Position numbers and translations under genes: made by a program
In this document: in pieces, positions 53,532-63,100 of the stretch
Position numbering within the stretch: the first letter of the stretch is position 1
How the letters are laid out: the number at the start of each line of letters is the position of its first letter
The notes under the pieces: model-generated
The model's input: only the letters and a program-made list of their open reading frames with translations
Database searches by the model: none
What the model was told of the DNA's origin: nothing
Source: JBFAPK01 sp040676675
Lineage (GTDB): Bacteria > Actinomycetota > Actinomycetes > Mycobacteriales > Micromonosporaceae
Assembly (NCBI RefSeq): GCF_040676675.1
Contig: NZ_JBFAPK010000014.1
Location: 1-64,000, forward strand
DNA length: 64,000 nucleotides
Direction of reading: 5' to 3'

Positions 53532-55981
53532 CGCGTCACCCGGTCGGTGCCGATCGGGCCGGGACGCCCCGGGCGGTGCCGGCGGGGCCGTTCCGGGCCC
53601 CCGGCGCCGGCCTCGTCCGAGACCACCTGCCAGAGCAACTGCTCGGCGAGCCGGCGACCCTCGGCGTCGTCGACGTTCATGAACGCCTGCTTCGCCGCCT
53701 CCAGCAGCCGTACCGCCTCGGCGCCCCGTCCGGCGAGGCGGTACGCGTCGGCCAGCGCGGTCGCGGCGCTCGCCATGATCCATCGGTCGCCGCAGCGGCG
53801 GAAGGTGCCGTGGCACTCCTCCAGCATCGGGATCGCCCGCCGCACGTGCCCCTGGTCGAGGTGGGCACGGCCGAGCGCGAGCCGGGCGTGCCCGGCACCG
53901 TACCGGTGTTGCAGCGCGGTGAACCCGGCCAGCGCGGTCGAACTGAATTCGCGGCTCTGGTCGTAGCGGCCCTCGTCGAACAGGAGCAGCGCGCGCTGCA
54001 ACCGGATCCAGCAGCGCGGCAGCGGCTGCGCCGACTCGACGGTCAGCCGCTCGGCGGTGGCGAGCAGCCGCGCGGCCTCGTCCCGGTCGCCGCACGCCTG
54101 CTCCACCGTGCCGTGAGCCAGCAGCACCGTGGCCAGCTCCCGCCGGCCGGGCTCCCCGTTGCGCTCGCACCAGGCGCGCGCGTGCTCGGCGTACGAGCGC
54201 CCCGCGACCGGGTCGCCGCGCAGCGCCTGCAACAGGATCAGCTCGCGGAGCACCTGGATCCGCTCGATCCGGTCGTCGTCGGCGCGCACGAGCGCCGAGT
54301 ACGCATCGTCGAGGTCGCGCTCGGCCTGGGCGACCTGGTGCAGGCGCCGGCGCAGGCTGCCCCGAAGTCGCATGGCCCGGGACGTGACCAGGTACGAGTC
54401 GCCGCCCCGGTCCCGGGCCTCGTCGGCGTACATCGCCGCGGCGTCGAACCAGCCGAACTCGGCGAGCACGTCACCGAGCGCGACGAGGATGAACGCCTCC
54501 TCGACGTCGAACGCCGCGGTCGCGCCCGCCCGCGACGCGCGCCGCTCCCGGCACAACGCCAGCGCCTCCCGCGCCCCCTCCAACGCCTCGTTGAGCCGGC
54601 CCTCGCCCAGCCGCTGGTAGACCGCCTGCCGCAGCGACAGCTCGGCGTCCTGGGCGACGCGCCGTTCGCGCGCGGCCCGCAGCTCCTGGCGGATCTCCTC
54701 CGGTGCCCGCGGGAAGAGCTCTGCGAGCCGCGCCGCGGCGTACGCCCGGGTGTGTGTCGGCAGACCGTAGCTCGGCAGTCCGGACCCCTCGTCGAGCTGC
54801 CGTTCCAACAGGCGGGCCCGGGCGAGCCGGTCGAGCAGCCGGCCGGCCCGCGCCAGCGGGACCTCCTGACCGGGCCGCGCGCCCCGCAGCAGCGCGGCGA
54901 GCATCCACGGCTCGACCCGGTGGGTGTCGGCCAGCCCGAGCAGCGCCAGCGCCTCCTGCTCCGAGCGGGTGAGCAGGGCGAACGCCAGGTCGAGGATGCC
55001 CGCGAAGGCCACGTCGGGCAGCACCGAAGGGTCCGTACGCGCCTCGGTCATCCGGCGGACGGTGACCTCCAGCATCCAGTTGCGACGCGCCGCGAGCACG
55101 GCGCCGGCGATCGAGAGCGCGATAGGGTAGCCGCCGGCGGCCGCCACGATCCGGTCGGCCTCCGCGGGCTCCTGGTCGACCCGGTCGCCGCCCACGAGCT
55201 GACCGAGCAGTTCACGGGCGTGGTCTGGGTCGAGCGGCGGCACGACCAGGCTGAGTCGTCGGGGGTACCGTTCGGCCAGCTCGGGCAGGTCTCGCTCGGC
55301 GGTGACGATGGCCAGGCAGCGCGGTCCGGCCGGCACGAGCGGCAGGACCCGCTCCGCCGTCGGCGCGTCGTCGAGGATCACCAGGACCCGCCGGCGCCGG
55401 GTCCGTTCCCGGTACCAGCTCTGATAGTCGGTCGGGTCGGGGTCCGGGTCGCGCGGTCCCTTCAGCGCCCAGACGAACGTACCGAGCTGCTCGTTGACGC
55501 TCGTGTCGCGACCGCGGTCGAACCGCAGCAGCAGTTGCCCGTCCGGATAGTCGCGCGCCACCAGGTGCGCCACGCTCACCGCGAGCGCGGTCCGGCCGAC
55601 GCCCGGTGGTCCGTGCAGCACGACCAGCAGCGGTTCACGCCGGCCGCCGGCCGGATCGCCGAGGTACGCCGAGAGCGTCGCGAGCTGCCGCTCCCGTCCG
55701 ACCAGGAGCCCGGGCGGCGGTGGCAGCTCGGCCGGGGCGACCGCCTGGTGCCGCTCGTCGTGCGCGGTGCGGTCGAGGCCGCCGGGGACGACCGCCACGG
55801 GCGGGGCGGCGGAGCGGCGGTACCGGACGATCAGCACCACCAGGTACGTCAGCAGCGCCCCGGTACCGGCGGCGGCGACGAGTTGCACGGTCGAGAGCCA
55901 GGAACTGTATCCGGTGGCAAGTGCGATGGGAATCAGCACGACAGCCGCGAGAATGATCCTGATCCGGTGGCCTGTTCCCAT
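53528..55981 (-). CDS. Membrane-anchored STAND NTPase with TPR-like C-terminus (I)
   Basis: The 817-residue protein repeats the plan of its downstream partner: two N-terminal helices (about 7-25 and 31-53), a LVGRERQL box at 93-100, a P-loop GPPGVGRT at 124-131, Walker B VLVILDD at 199-205, NB-ARC-like and winged-helix elements (IVTAERDLPELAERY, AAGGYPIALSIAGA) and TPR-like helices from about 430 to 800. The P-loop Lys is Arg, which may reduce ATP hydrolysis. The ATG has the strong site GGGAGGAATCGCG. Its stop overlaps the start of protein II, so the two are co-translated. Confidence 0.8.
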   Translation of the reverse strand: MGTGHRIRIILAAVVLIPIALATGYSSWLSTVQLVAAAGTGALLTYLVVLIVRYRRSAAPPVAVVPGGLDRTAHDERHQAVAPAELPPPPGLLVGRERQLATLSAYLGDPAGGRREPLLVVLHGPPGVGRTALAVSVAHLVARDYPDGQLLLRFDRGRDTSVNEQLGTFVWALKGPRDPDPDPTDYQSWYRERTRRRRVLVILDDAPTAERVLPLVPAGPRCLAIVTAERDLPELAERYPRRLSLVVPPLDPDHARELLGQLVGGDRVDQEPAEADRIVAAAGGYPIALSIAGAVLAARRNWMLEVTVRRMTEARTDPSVLPDVAFAGILDLAFALLTRSEQEALALLGLADTHRVEPWMLAALLRGARPGQEVPLARAGRLLDRLARARLLERQLDEGSGLPSYGLPTHTRAYAAARLAELFPRAPEEIRQELRAARERRVAQDAELSLRQAVYQRLGEGRLNEALEGAREALALCRERRASRAGATAAFDVEEAFILVALGDVLAEFGWFDAAAMYADEARDRGGDSYLVTSRAMRLRGSLRRRLHQVAQAERDLDDAYSALVRADDDRIERIQVLRELILLQALRGDPVAGRSYAEHARAWCERNGEPGRRELATVLLAHGTVEQACGDRDEAARLLATAERLTVESAQPLPRCWIRLQRALLLFDEGRYDQSREFSSTALAGFTALQHRYGAGHARLALGRAHLDQGHVRRAIPMLEECHGTFRRCGDRWIMASAATALADAYRLAGRGAEAVRLLEAAKQAFMNVDDAEGRRLAEQLLWQVVSDEAGAGGPERPRRHRPGRPGPIGTDRVTR

Positions 55982-56598
55982 CGCGATTCCTCCCTCGGTT
56001 TCTCATCTTCACCCGAGGAAGTGACTCGATCCAGCCGATGAATCCCTTCAGGCGCGGAAACGGGACGTGCCGTGGCACGATTCGGGGCCGGTCAATCAAT
56101 GGCAATTGGCCGAGCGGATGATGTTCCGCGGGCGGAACTGTCGAATCAAGGACTCCGCGAAACCGTCGGTACGACCGGCGCGGCCGCGGTTCGGCGGGCG
56201 TGCTGGGCGCGGGTTCCGGTCGGTGGCGACACGGGCGGAGGTGGGCGGCCGGGCCGTCGGCGCGCAACCCCCGCGTGGGCGAGATGGAAATTCCACGCCG
56301 GCACGGGCCGGCCGGCGCCGGGATTCGGGACCCGTGGCGCAGCGGTGCGGAGTAGGCCGACGGCGATTCGCGGCGGGACGGGGAATCGCACGGGCGGAAC
56401 GATTGGTGCTGGGCCGATTCGCGTCGCACCGGCCGATTCGCGCCGGCCGGGGCGATTGGTAGTGGCGGGCCGATTGGTAGTGGGCGGGTGAGCGCGGTTG
56501 GCGGTCCGTCCGGGAGTGCGCGATGACGTTACCGCCGTCGGTCCCGCCGACCGTGACGTCGGCGGGTGACGATCGGAGTCGCTACGGGGTGCGGGCGG
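55982..56598. other. Intergenic region upstream of the STAND genes
   Basis: The 617 bases contain the promoter region of the STAND operon and a run of short repeats at 56409-56488. Open frames cross it but have Arg/Gly-rich products, no ribosome sites and no similarity I recognise; I do not call a gene. Confidence 0.45.
56409..56488. repeat. Four short direct repeats
   Basis: GGGCCGATTCGCG, GGCCGATTCGCG, GGGGCGATTGGTAGTGG and GGGCCGATTGGTAGTGG follow one another with a period of about 19-20 bases. They are imperfect and lie in the gap downstream of the small DUF gene's flank. Function not apparent. Confidence 0.45.
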
Positions 56599-56859
56599 TC
56601 AATCCAGTGGGCGCTTCAGGTGGTAGCGGTGGATCTCCGTGGTGCCCTGGAGATTGTTGACGTCCTCCTCCGCCGAGACCAGCTCCCAGCCGTCCGCGCC
56701 GGCCCGGTTCAGGTGCGCGATCGCGGTGTCGCCGAACTGCGTCACGTCGCGCCGGGAGCCGTCCGGCCCGTACCAGGTGAAGCTGATTCCCCAGCCCTGA
56801 CCCTCGGCGGTGCGGCGCCGGACGAGCAGGGCGTACTCCCATCTGACCATGCGCTCCAT
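56599..56859 (-). CDS. Small hypothetical protein (DUF4177-like)
   Basis: The 86-residue protein reads MERMVRWEYALLVRRR, GWGISFTWYGPDGSRRDV and ends LVSAEEDVNNLQGTTEIHRY. The strand-rich start MVRWEYALL and the GADGWELVS motif recall the DUF4177 group of small proteins of unknown function. The start could be any of three nearby ATGs (56850, 56859, 56874); 56859 is a compromise. It is on the same strand as the next secreted protein, 150 bases away. Confidence 0.6.
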   Translation of the reverse strand: MERMVRWEYALLVRRRTAEGQGWGISFTWYGPDGSRRDVTQFGDTAIAHLNRAGADGWELVSAEEDVNNLQGTTEIHRYHLKRPLD

Positions 56860-57011
56860 TATGGCCTGTCCCATCGGCGCGACCGCTCCGGAACACGGCA
56901 CGGAGCGGGTGGCTCCCACGCGGGCCACCCGCCCCGTGCGTGTCGACCACGCCGGTACGCCCGGCCGACAGACGAAGATCGTGGTCCGGGGCGTCCGCGA
57001 GCCCCCGACGG

Positions 57012-57266
57012 TCAGTAGGTGAAGGTCCAGAGGAAGTAGAAGCCGGGGCCGGTGGGCCCGTACTGGCGGTACTCGCAGTAGTACCAGCTCCACTGGCCGG
57101 TCTGGACCCCCTCGCTGCCGTAGCTGTTGCAGAACTGACCGTCGGAGTAGACGCCGCGTAGCGTGCCACCCACCGGGTCGGCGCCGGCCGGCGCGGCGCC
57201 GACCCCGACCAGGCCGCCCAGGGCGAGCGCCAGCGCCATCCCCAGGGTTACCCATCTGCGTCGCAT
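57012..57266 (-). CDS. Small secreted protein
   Basis: The 84-residue precursor has a clear signal peptide (MRRRWVTLGMALALALGGLV with an Ala-x-Ala-like end AGADP) and an aromatic mature part with two Cys (GQFCNSYGS and WSWYYCEYRQYG). Tyr/Trp/Gly richness and two Cys suggest a compact disulfide-bonded exported peptide. No family is recognised. ATG 57266 has GAGGAGCCTTC in front. Confidence 0.7.
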   Translation of the reverse strand: MRRRWVTLGMALALALGGLVGVGAAPAGADPVGGTLRGVYSDGQFCNSYGSEGVQTGQWSWYYCEYRQYGPTGPGFYFLWTFTY

Positions 57267-57567
57267 GAAGGCTCCTCTCGTCATCGTCCACAGCGCACGG
57301 TGACTCGATTCGAAGTCGGGCCGTGACATCGAAAGATGCGAATACAGCCTTGCCGGGTCGGGCGCCGTCCGGTTCCCGACAACGGGCCGTGCTGCGCCGA
57401 CGTTCCGCCACCGCGCTCTCCGTCGAACGGGCATCCGGCCTGGCGACCGAGCGGGACCGAGCGCGCTCGGCAGCCGCCGTGGGCAGAAGCGGACCCTGTC
57501 TCCTCGTCTCCTTGTCCGGGTCTCGATCGCTTGCGCTCAATGAAGTCCCGGACTCCAGGAGGGCTGA
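57267..57567. other. Divergent intergenic region between two secreted-protein genes
   Basis: These 301 bases separate the small secreted protein (leftward) from the broken secreted-protein gene (rightward). Only the ribosome site CAGGAGGGCTGA before 57568 is evident; no operator, repeat or RNA is recognised. Confidence 0.45.
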
Positions 57568-58075
57568 ATGAGGGTGCGGCGACATTGGGGTGCGAGGTGG
57601 CTGGCGCTGGTACTGGTGGCGTCGGTCGGGTTCGCACCAGGGCGGGCGGAGGCGGCGGTGAGACCGTCGTGGGCGCCGTTACCGCAGGACCGGTCGGTGC
57701 CCGGCGCGAAGGCGAAGTTCACCCCGCCGCCGGCTCGACCGCGGGCCGCAGCGGGCAGCACCGGCGCGGGCGCGTTCACTCCGGTGCTCTGGCGGACCCT
57801 CGCCGACGGTTCGGGGTGAGCGGCCAGGTGGTCAACATCGTCGTCCGCAAGACCGGTGACGGGCTGACCGAGTACGTGATCGAGCGCGGCCTGCGGTACA
57901 TCAGGCGGCCGAAGAGCAACTTCGAGGAGCTGGAGGACATCGTCGAGCTGGACAAGAAGGCGGTGATGACCCGGGCCGGACGGGTGCTGGAGTTCCTGGG
58001 CAGGGGATCGGCGGCAAGTACGACAAGATCGACAACTGGATCATCCACGACGTCATACCGCCGCACGTCTGCTGA
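57568..58075 (+). pseudogene. Secreted protein gene broken by two frameshifts
   Basis: The frame starts at ATG 57568 with a signal peptide (MRVRRHWGARWLALVLVASV, ending AEAA) and reads to a stop at 57817-57819. Adding one base in CGGGGTG near 57815 continues as VSGQVVNIVVRKTGDGLTEY and then RPKSNFEELEDIVELDKKAV; adding one base in AGGGGATC near 58008 continues as GGKYDKIDNWIIHDVIPPHV and ends in Cys at 58075. The restored protein would be about 169 residues. Both breaks are single-base losses in runs of four G, so true mutation and sequencing error are both possible. No domain is recognised. CAGGAGGGCTGA precedes the ATG. Confidence 0.6.
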
Positions 58076-58177
58076 GCAGCACGCGGCCTTCGACCGCATA
58101 CGACCACCGCCCCGGCTCGGACGTACTCGTCTAGGCTCGCTTCGTCCGGTGCGTCGGGAGTGGCGGGGGAGGCGGGC

Positions 58178-59008
58178 ATGCGGGCGGGCTGGTACCCGGA
58201 TCCGTTCGGACGGCAGCCGCTGCGCTGGTACGACGGTACGGAGTGGACGCCGCAGGCCCTGGACGGATGGCAACGCCCGGTGGTCGATCCGCCGCCCCCG
58301 CCGGGCGCTCCGGTTCCCGGTTCCTCCCCGGCTGCTGGTCCACCCTCGGCCCCGACCCCCGGGTTGGCCCCGGTCCCGGGTCCACCCTCGGCTCCGGTTG
58401 TCGCTGGCCCGCCCGGTCCGGCCGGCCCGCCCGAGCCTCCCGCGCTCCCCGCGCAGCCCGGTCCGGCGGCGAGGCCGGGGGTGCCGGCCCCGGAGGCCCC
58501 GGCGCCGTCGAAGTCGCTGGTGGCGTCGTTGGCCTGGAGAATGCCGCTCTTCGCCGTCGCCGCCGGGCTGATGCTCTTCGGATTCCTGGTGCTGCCGTGG
58601 GTCGAACTCCGCTTTCCCGACCGGCGGGTCGGCATCGGCTACCTCAGGTTCGCGGACTGGTTCATGGCGAACAACGTCGAGGTCGGCGCCGCGCGGGGCG
58701 CGTACGGTCAGGGACTCGCGCTGCTCCTGGCGGGAGTCTGCCTCGTCGTCGCGCTGGCGGCGATCGTGGTGACGGTCGCGCAGGGCCGGGTGGCCGGCTG
58801 GGTCACCGTCGTCTGGCTGCTGTTGTTCGTGTCGGCCCTCCTCAGCTGGGCGGGGCAGCCGACGGTGGGCGGCCTCGACGTGCCGTGGAGCGGTCCGCCG
58901 TACGCCCTGCCGGGCAAGGGCCCGCTGGCCGTCACCGTCGGTCATTTCGCGCTGGCGTTCGCCTGCCCGACGGTCGACGCGCCGATCAGGCGCACGACGC
59001 GACGGTAG
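58178..59008 (+). CDS. DUF2510-domain membrane protein
   Basis: The 276-residue protein begins with a DUF2510 domain (GWYPDPFGRQPLRWYDGTEWT, split at residues 4-24), followed by a Pro/Ala-rich stretch to about 115 and three or four hydrophobic helices (AVAAGLMLFGFLVLPWV, LALLLAGVCLVVALAAIVVT, WVTVVWLLLFVSALLSWA). DUF2510 is common in actinobacterial membrane proteins and its role is unclear. ATG 58178 follows GGGGGAGGC; a GTG 18 bases upstream is also in frame. It converges with lacI. Confidence 0.75.
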   Translation: MRAGWYPDPFGRQPLRWYDGTEWTPQALDGWQRPVVDPPPPPGAPVPGSSPAAGPPSAPTPGLAPVPGPPSAPVVAGPPGPAGPPEPPALPAQPGPAARPGVPAPEAPAPSKSLVASLAWRMPLFAVAAGLMLFGFLVLPWVELRFPDRRVGIGYLRFADWFMANNVEVGAARGAYGQGLALLLAGVCLVVALAAIVVTVAQGRVAGWVTVVWLLLFVSALLSWAGQPTVGGLDVPWSGPPYALPGKGPLAVTVGHFALAFACPTVDAPIRRTTRR

Positions 59009-59024
59009 GGCGGCGGACCGGGCG

Positions 59025-60077
59025 CTACGCCGACTGGCGCGGTACCAGGGTCGGCTCGAAGATCACCGAGGTGGGGCGCAGGGTGGGGTCGTCCACCCGG
59101 GCGAGCAGCAGCCGGGCGCTCTCGGCCGCCATGTCCTCCAGCGGATGCCGGATCGTGGTCAGCGCGGGCCGGGCGGCGAGCGCCGCGCTGCTGTCGTCGA
59201 AGCCGATCACCGCGACCTCCTGCGGGACCGCCCGGCCCGCATCCCGCAGCGCGGCCAGCGCGCCCTGGGCCATCAGGTCGTTGGCGACGAAGACGCCGTC
59301 CAGCTCCGGCTGCTCCGCCAGCAGCCGCCGCATCGCCCGTTCCCCGCTGTCGTGGGTGAAGTTGCCGGGGACGCAGGGGAACCAGGCGTGGCCGTGCCGG
59401 GCCATCGCCCGCCGGAAGCCGGCCATCCGGTCGGCGCTGGCCGGCACGTCCACCGGCCCGGAGATCATGGCGACACGGCGGCAGCCGCGCGCGGCGAGCC
59501 GGTCGGCCGCGAGCGCGCCGCCGGTCTCGTTGGCGAGGTCGACGTAGCTGATCGGCAGCGGCCGGGCCGGTCGCCCGATCATCACGGCCGCGAGGCCGGC
59601 CTCGGCCAGCAGGCGCGGCAGCTCGTCCTCCGGGTGCAGGGAGAGCAGGACGACGCCGTCGGCCTGACCCTGCCGCAGGTCGCCGACGAGCCGGGTGCGC
59701 GCGTCGGTGGAACCGACCAGTTGGAGGGCGAGCTGGACGCCGGCCGGGCGGAGCACGCTCATCAGCCCGCCGACCACCCGCCCGAAGAACGGGTCGGTGA
59801 AGAACCGGCCCATGAACGGGTCGTCCTCGGCGTGCTCCTCGGAGTCGGAGACGACCAGGGCGACGGTGCCGGTGCGCCGGGTCACCAGCGACCGGGCCGC
59901 GCGGTTGGGGACGTACCCGGTCGCGTCGACCGCGTTCCACACCACCTCGTGCAGGCGGGGATCGACGTTGCGCACGCCGTTGATGACCCGGGAGACGGTG
60001 GCCCGGGAGACCCCGGCGACCTGGGCGACGTCCTCCAGGGTGGGCAGCCGGGTCCCGCCGCGCCGGTCGGTGCTCAT
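59025..60077 (-). CDS. LacI-family transcriptional regulator
   Basis: The 350-residue protein has the LacI HTH (LEDVAQVAGVSRATVSRVIN, residues about 12-32) and a periplasmic-binding-protein-like effector domain (DGVVLLSLHPEDELPRLLAE, VDLANETGGALAADRL, VIGFDDSSAALAARPALT). It is likely to respond to a sugar from the substrate of the adjacent glycoside hydrolase. ATG 60077 gives the canonical N-terminus. GGGAGAGCGCTCTCCC operators lie 46 bases upstream and before the hydrolase gene, indicating autoregulation and control of the hydrolase. Confidence 0.88.
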   Translation of the reverse strand: MSTDRRGGTRLPTLEDVAQVAGVSRATVSRVINGVRNVDPRLHEVVWNAVDATGYVPNRAARSLVTRRTGTVALVVSDSEEHAEDDPFMGRFFTDPFFGRVVGGLMSVLRPAGVQLALQLVGSTDARTRLVGDLRQGQADGVVLLSLHPEDELPRLLAEAGLAAVMIGRPARPLPISYVDLANETGGALAADRLAARGCRRVAMISGPVDVPASADRMAGFRRAMARHGHAWFPCVPGNFTHDSGERAMRRLLAEQPELDGVFVANDLMAQGALAALRDAGRAVPQEVAVIGFDDSSAALAARPALTTIRHPLEDMAAESARLLLARVDDPTLRPTSVIFEPTLVPRQSA

Positions 60078-60123
60078 CGTGGCGCGCCCCGTGACGTCAT
60101 GGCGGCATTTATAGCACAGCGCT

Positions 60124-60139
60124 GGGAGAGCGCTCTCCC
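60124..60139. promoter_or_regulatory. LacI operator upstream of lacI
   Basis: GGGAGAGCGCTCTCCC is a perfect 16-bp palindrome with the central GCGC/AGCGCT core of LacI-family sites (as in CebR). It is 47-62 bases before the regulator's start. Confidence 0.8.
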
Positions 60140-60152
60140 GCCGCGCGGGTCC

Positions 60153-60186
60153 GCTGGGGAGGAACCCCGGAAGGCCCCTCCCCAGC
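60153..60186 (-). terminator. Terminator of the glycoside hydrolase gene
   Basis: GCTGGGGAGG and CCTCCCCAGC form a perfect 10-bp stem just after the hydrolase stop at 60193, upstream of the lacI promoter. Confidence 0.65.
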
Positions 60187-60192
60187 ACCGCC

Positions 60193-63100
60193 TCAGCGGT
60201 AGACGCCGAACTCCCAGAGCGAGTAGCCGTACCCGGTGCCGCGCTCGGTGCCGTTCATCCGGACGTACCGGCCGGACCCGGCCACGTCGACGCGGTCGAA
60301 GCCGCCGTCGCCGCTGGTGGTCGAGTAGACGGTGGTCCAGGTGTCGCCGTCCGGCGAGGTCTGGATCTGGTACGACTTCGCGTACGCCGCCTCCCAGGCG
60401 AGCAGCACGTGCGCGAAGGTGGTGTTCGCGCCGAGGTCGATACGGATCCACTCGGCCGGCGTCCAGTCGCTCGCCCAGCGGGTGCCGTAGTCGCCGTCGA
60501 CGGCGTACGCCGGCAGCTGCGGGCCGCTCGGCCCGGTCGGCTGGTACGACGAGGCGGTGACCGGCCGGTTCAGCGCCACGTTGGTACCGGGGACCGTGGG
60601 CGGCACCACCCGGAACGAGCGCTGCTCGATCCCGACGTTGCCCTGCCCGTCGTACGCGTAGACGTAGACCTTCCAGACCCCCAGCTGCTCCGGCGCGGTG
60701 ACCGAGAAGTGGCCGGGGCTGGTCTGGGTGAAGCGGACGTGCCGCAGGCCGGTGTTGCCGGTGATGTGCTTGTCGCTGAACATCAGGTTGTAGCGGACGG
60801 TGTCGCCCTGCGGGTCGGTGGCCGGCGCGTCCACGGTGAACTGCCCGCCGGCCGGCACCGCGGTCTGCGGGGTCACCGTCATGGCGCCGAACTCCGGCGG
60901 CGTGTTCGCCGACGCCTGGCCCGTGTACGCCTGCCGCAGCGCGTGGTAGCCCTGCCGGCGCCAGCCGCCCGTGGTCGTGTTGAGCCACACCCCGCCGAAG
61001 TCGTTCTCCAGCCCGTAGTGGAACTCGGTCGCCCCGAGGGCCACGCCGGGGTGCGACCGCACCGCGTTCCAGCTCGCGGTGTAGCCGGCCCGCTTCTGCG
61101 CGTCGGTCGGCTCGGACGGCACCCCGTTGACGTCGGCGGGCACCTCCCACTCGCCGGCCGGCCCGCCCTCGGTGATCAGGTACGGCTTGGTGTAGCCGCC
61201 CGCGATCCAGTCCGACTTCACCGTGCCGATCGCGCCGTACGAGTTGACCGCCAGCAGGTCCAGCGCCGGGGCGTACGTCCGGTAGTAGGGCCAGGCGCCG
61301 GTCCACGCGTCGGTGGAGGTGACCGGGTGGTTGGGGTCCGCGGCGTGGATCGCCACGGCCACCTCGTTGACGAACCTGGCGTACGCCACCCGCCGGGCCT
61401 CCACCTCGGCGGCGGGCAGGCCGTGGTCCTGCATGGTCAGGATGACCTCGTTGCCCACGTCCCAGAGCAGCACGCCCTGGCGGTTCTTCAGGGCGTTGAC
61501 CCGCGCGACGATCTCGTTCTTCACGTTGTTCTTGTAGGTGGTGTCGTTGACGTAGTCGGCGCCCTGGTTGAGCCAGTGCCCGACGATGACCTTCACGCCC
61601 TGCTGGGCGGCCCGGTCGAGCAGCACCGGCGTCTGCGCGTCGTCCACGCCCCAGGTGCGGATCGTGTTGACGCCCATGTTCCGCAGGTCCCGCAGGTAGC
61701 CGTCGGCGGCACCCTGCGGTGGGCCGTAGGTGATCCCGCGCACCTCGTACGGCGCGCCGTTGACCTGGAGCTGCCAGTTGCCCTGGGAGCCGGTCACCCG
61801 TACCACGCTCGGGCCGGCCGGGGTGGCCGGGTCGGTCATCGCCGCCGGTACGGTCCCGCTGGCGCGGGCGACGGAGACCGAGTCGACGCTGAGGACTCCG
61901 CCGGACGTGGTCTCGGGCGTCGGGGTGGTGCGGCCGGCGACCGCGTTCGGCAGCGAACCGCCGATGGCGAGGTCCAGCCGCAGGTAGAACCCGTGCTGCA
62001 CCGCGTCGCGCCAGGCGGTCACCCCGACCTGGCTCTCCCGGACGACCCAGGTCTGCCGCCCGTCGAGGTAGAACCGGATCTCCTCGTCGGTCTTCGTACG
62101 GTCGATGACCTGGCTGTACTCGTGGTAGCCGCCCTGGCAGCCGACGCAGCTGGCGAAGCCGCTGGTCCGGCCGTCGTACTCGTTGCACGGCCCGCCCGGC
62201 GCGGTGCCGCAGTGCAGGGTCTGCGCGAGCTGGTCCCGGCCGTTGACGTCGGTCATGATGTCCGTTTCGCCGACGCCCGGCCAGTTGGTGAAGTTGCCCC
62301 GGTAGGCGGCGCCGGTGGCCCGGAAGCCGGGCCAGTAGCCGAGGCCGACCGCCACGTCGGGCTGCCGCAACACGGCGCTGAACTTCAGCAGCTCGCCCGG
62401 GTTCGGGGCGAAGTCGGCCCGCTGGGTCTCCAGCCGCCCGGAGGTCCAGTTGCCGGCGCCGTCGCGCAGCGCCCGGATGTTGAGGTGCCCGGCGCCGTCG
62501 AGGTAGACGTTCGCGGTACCCGCGCTGGCGGTCTCGACCGAGCCGGTACCCCAGTTCGGGGCGCCACCCGGATACTGCGTACCGGTGCGCAGCAGCCAGT
62601 TGGCGGCCGACGGCGAGCTGTTGGCGCCGCCGGTGAAGTCGTCGCTCCACACCGTCGTCCAGCTGCCGGGCACCGGGTCGGGGGAGCCGGTCGGCCCGGG
62701 CGTCGGGGTGCCGTCGGTGCCGGTGTAGACGCCGAACTCCCAGAGCGAGTAGCCGTAGCCGTTGGCCCGTGCGGTGCCGTACATCCGCACGAAGCGGCCG
62801 GAGCCGGCGACGGTGAGGTCCTGCACGCCACCCGGCCCGCTGCCGGTGGTGTAGACGTCGGTCCAGCTCGTACCGTCCACCGAGGTCTGGATCGCGAAGG
62901 TCCGCCCGTACGCGGCCTCCCAGCGCAGCAGCACCCGGCAGATCGACCGGACGGCGCCGAGGTCGACCCGGATCCACTGCGGATCGGAGAACTGGCTCGA
63001 CCAGCGGGTGTTCGGGTCGCCGTCGAAGGCGGCGGCGGCCGGGGTGCCGGCGCCCTCCTCCGAGGAGGCCGTCGCCGGGCGGCCCTGGGCGGCGTCGGTC

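Noticed and set aside
53532..54170. An upstream extension of the second STAND NTPase
   Set aside because: It would overlap the first STAND gene for more than 600 bases; the ATGA junction at 53528-53531 gives a natural start with two membrane helices following.
56067..56462. A small ORF upstream of the STAND genes
   Set aside because: Overlapping frames of similar length on both strands, Arg/Gly-rich composition and repeats argue against a gene.
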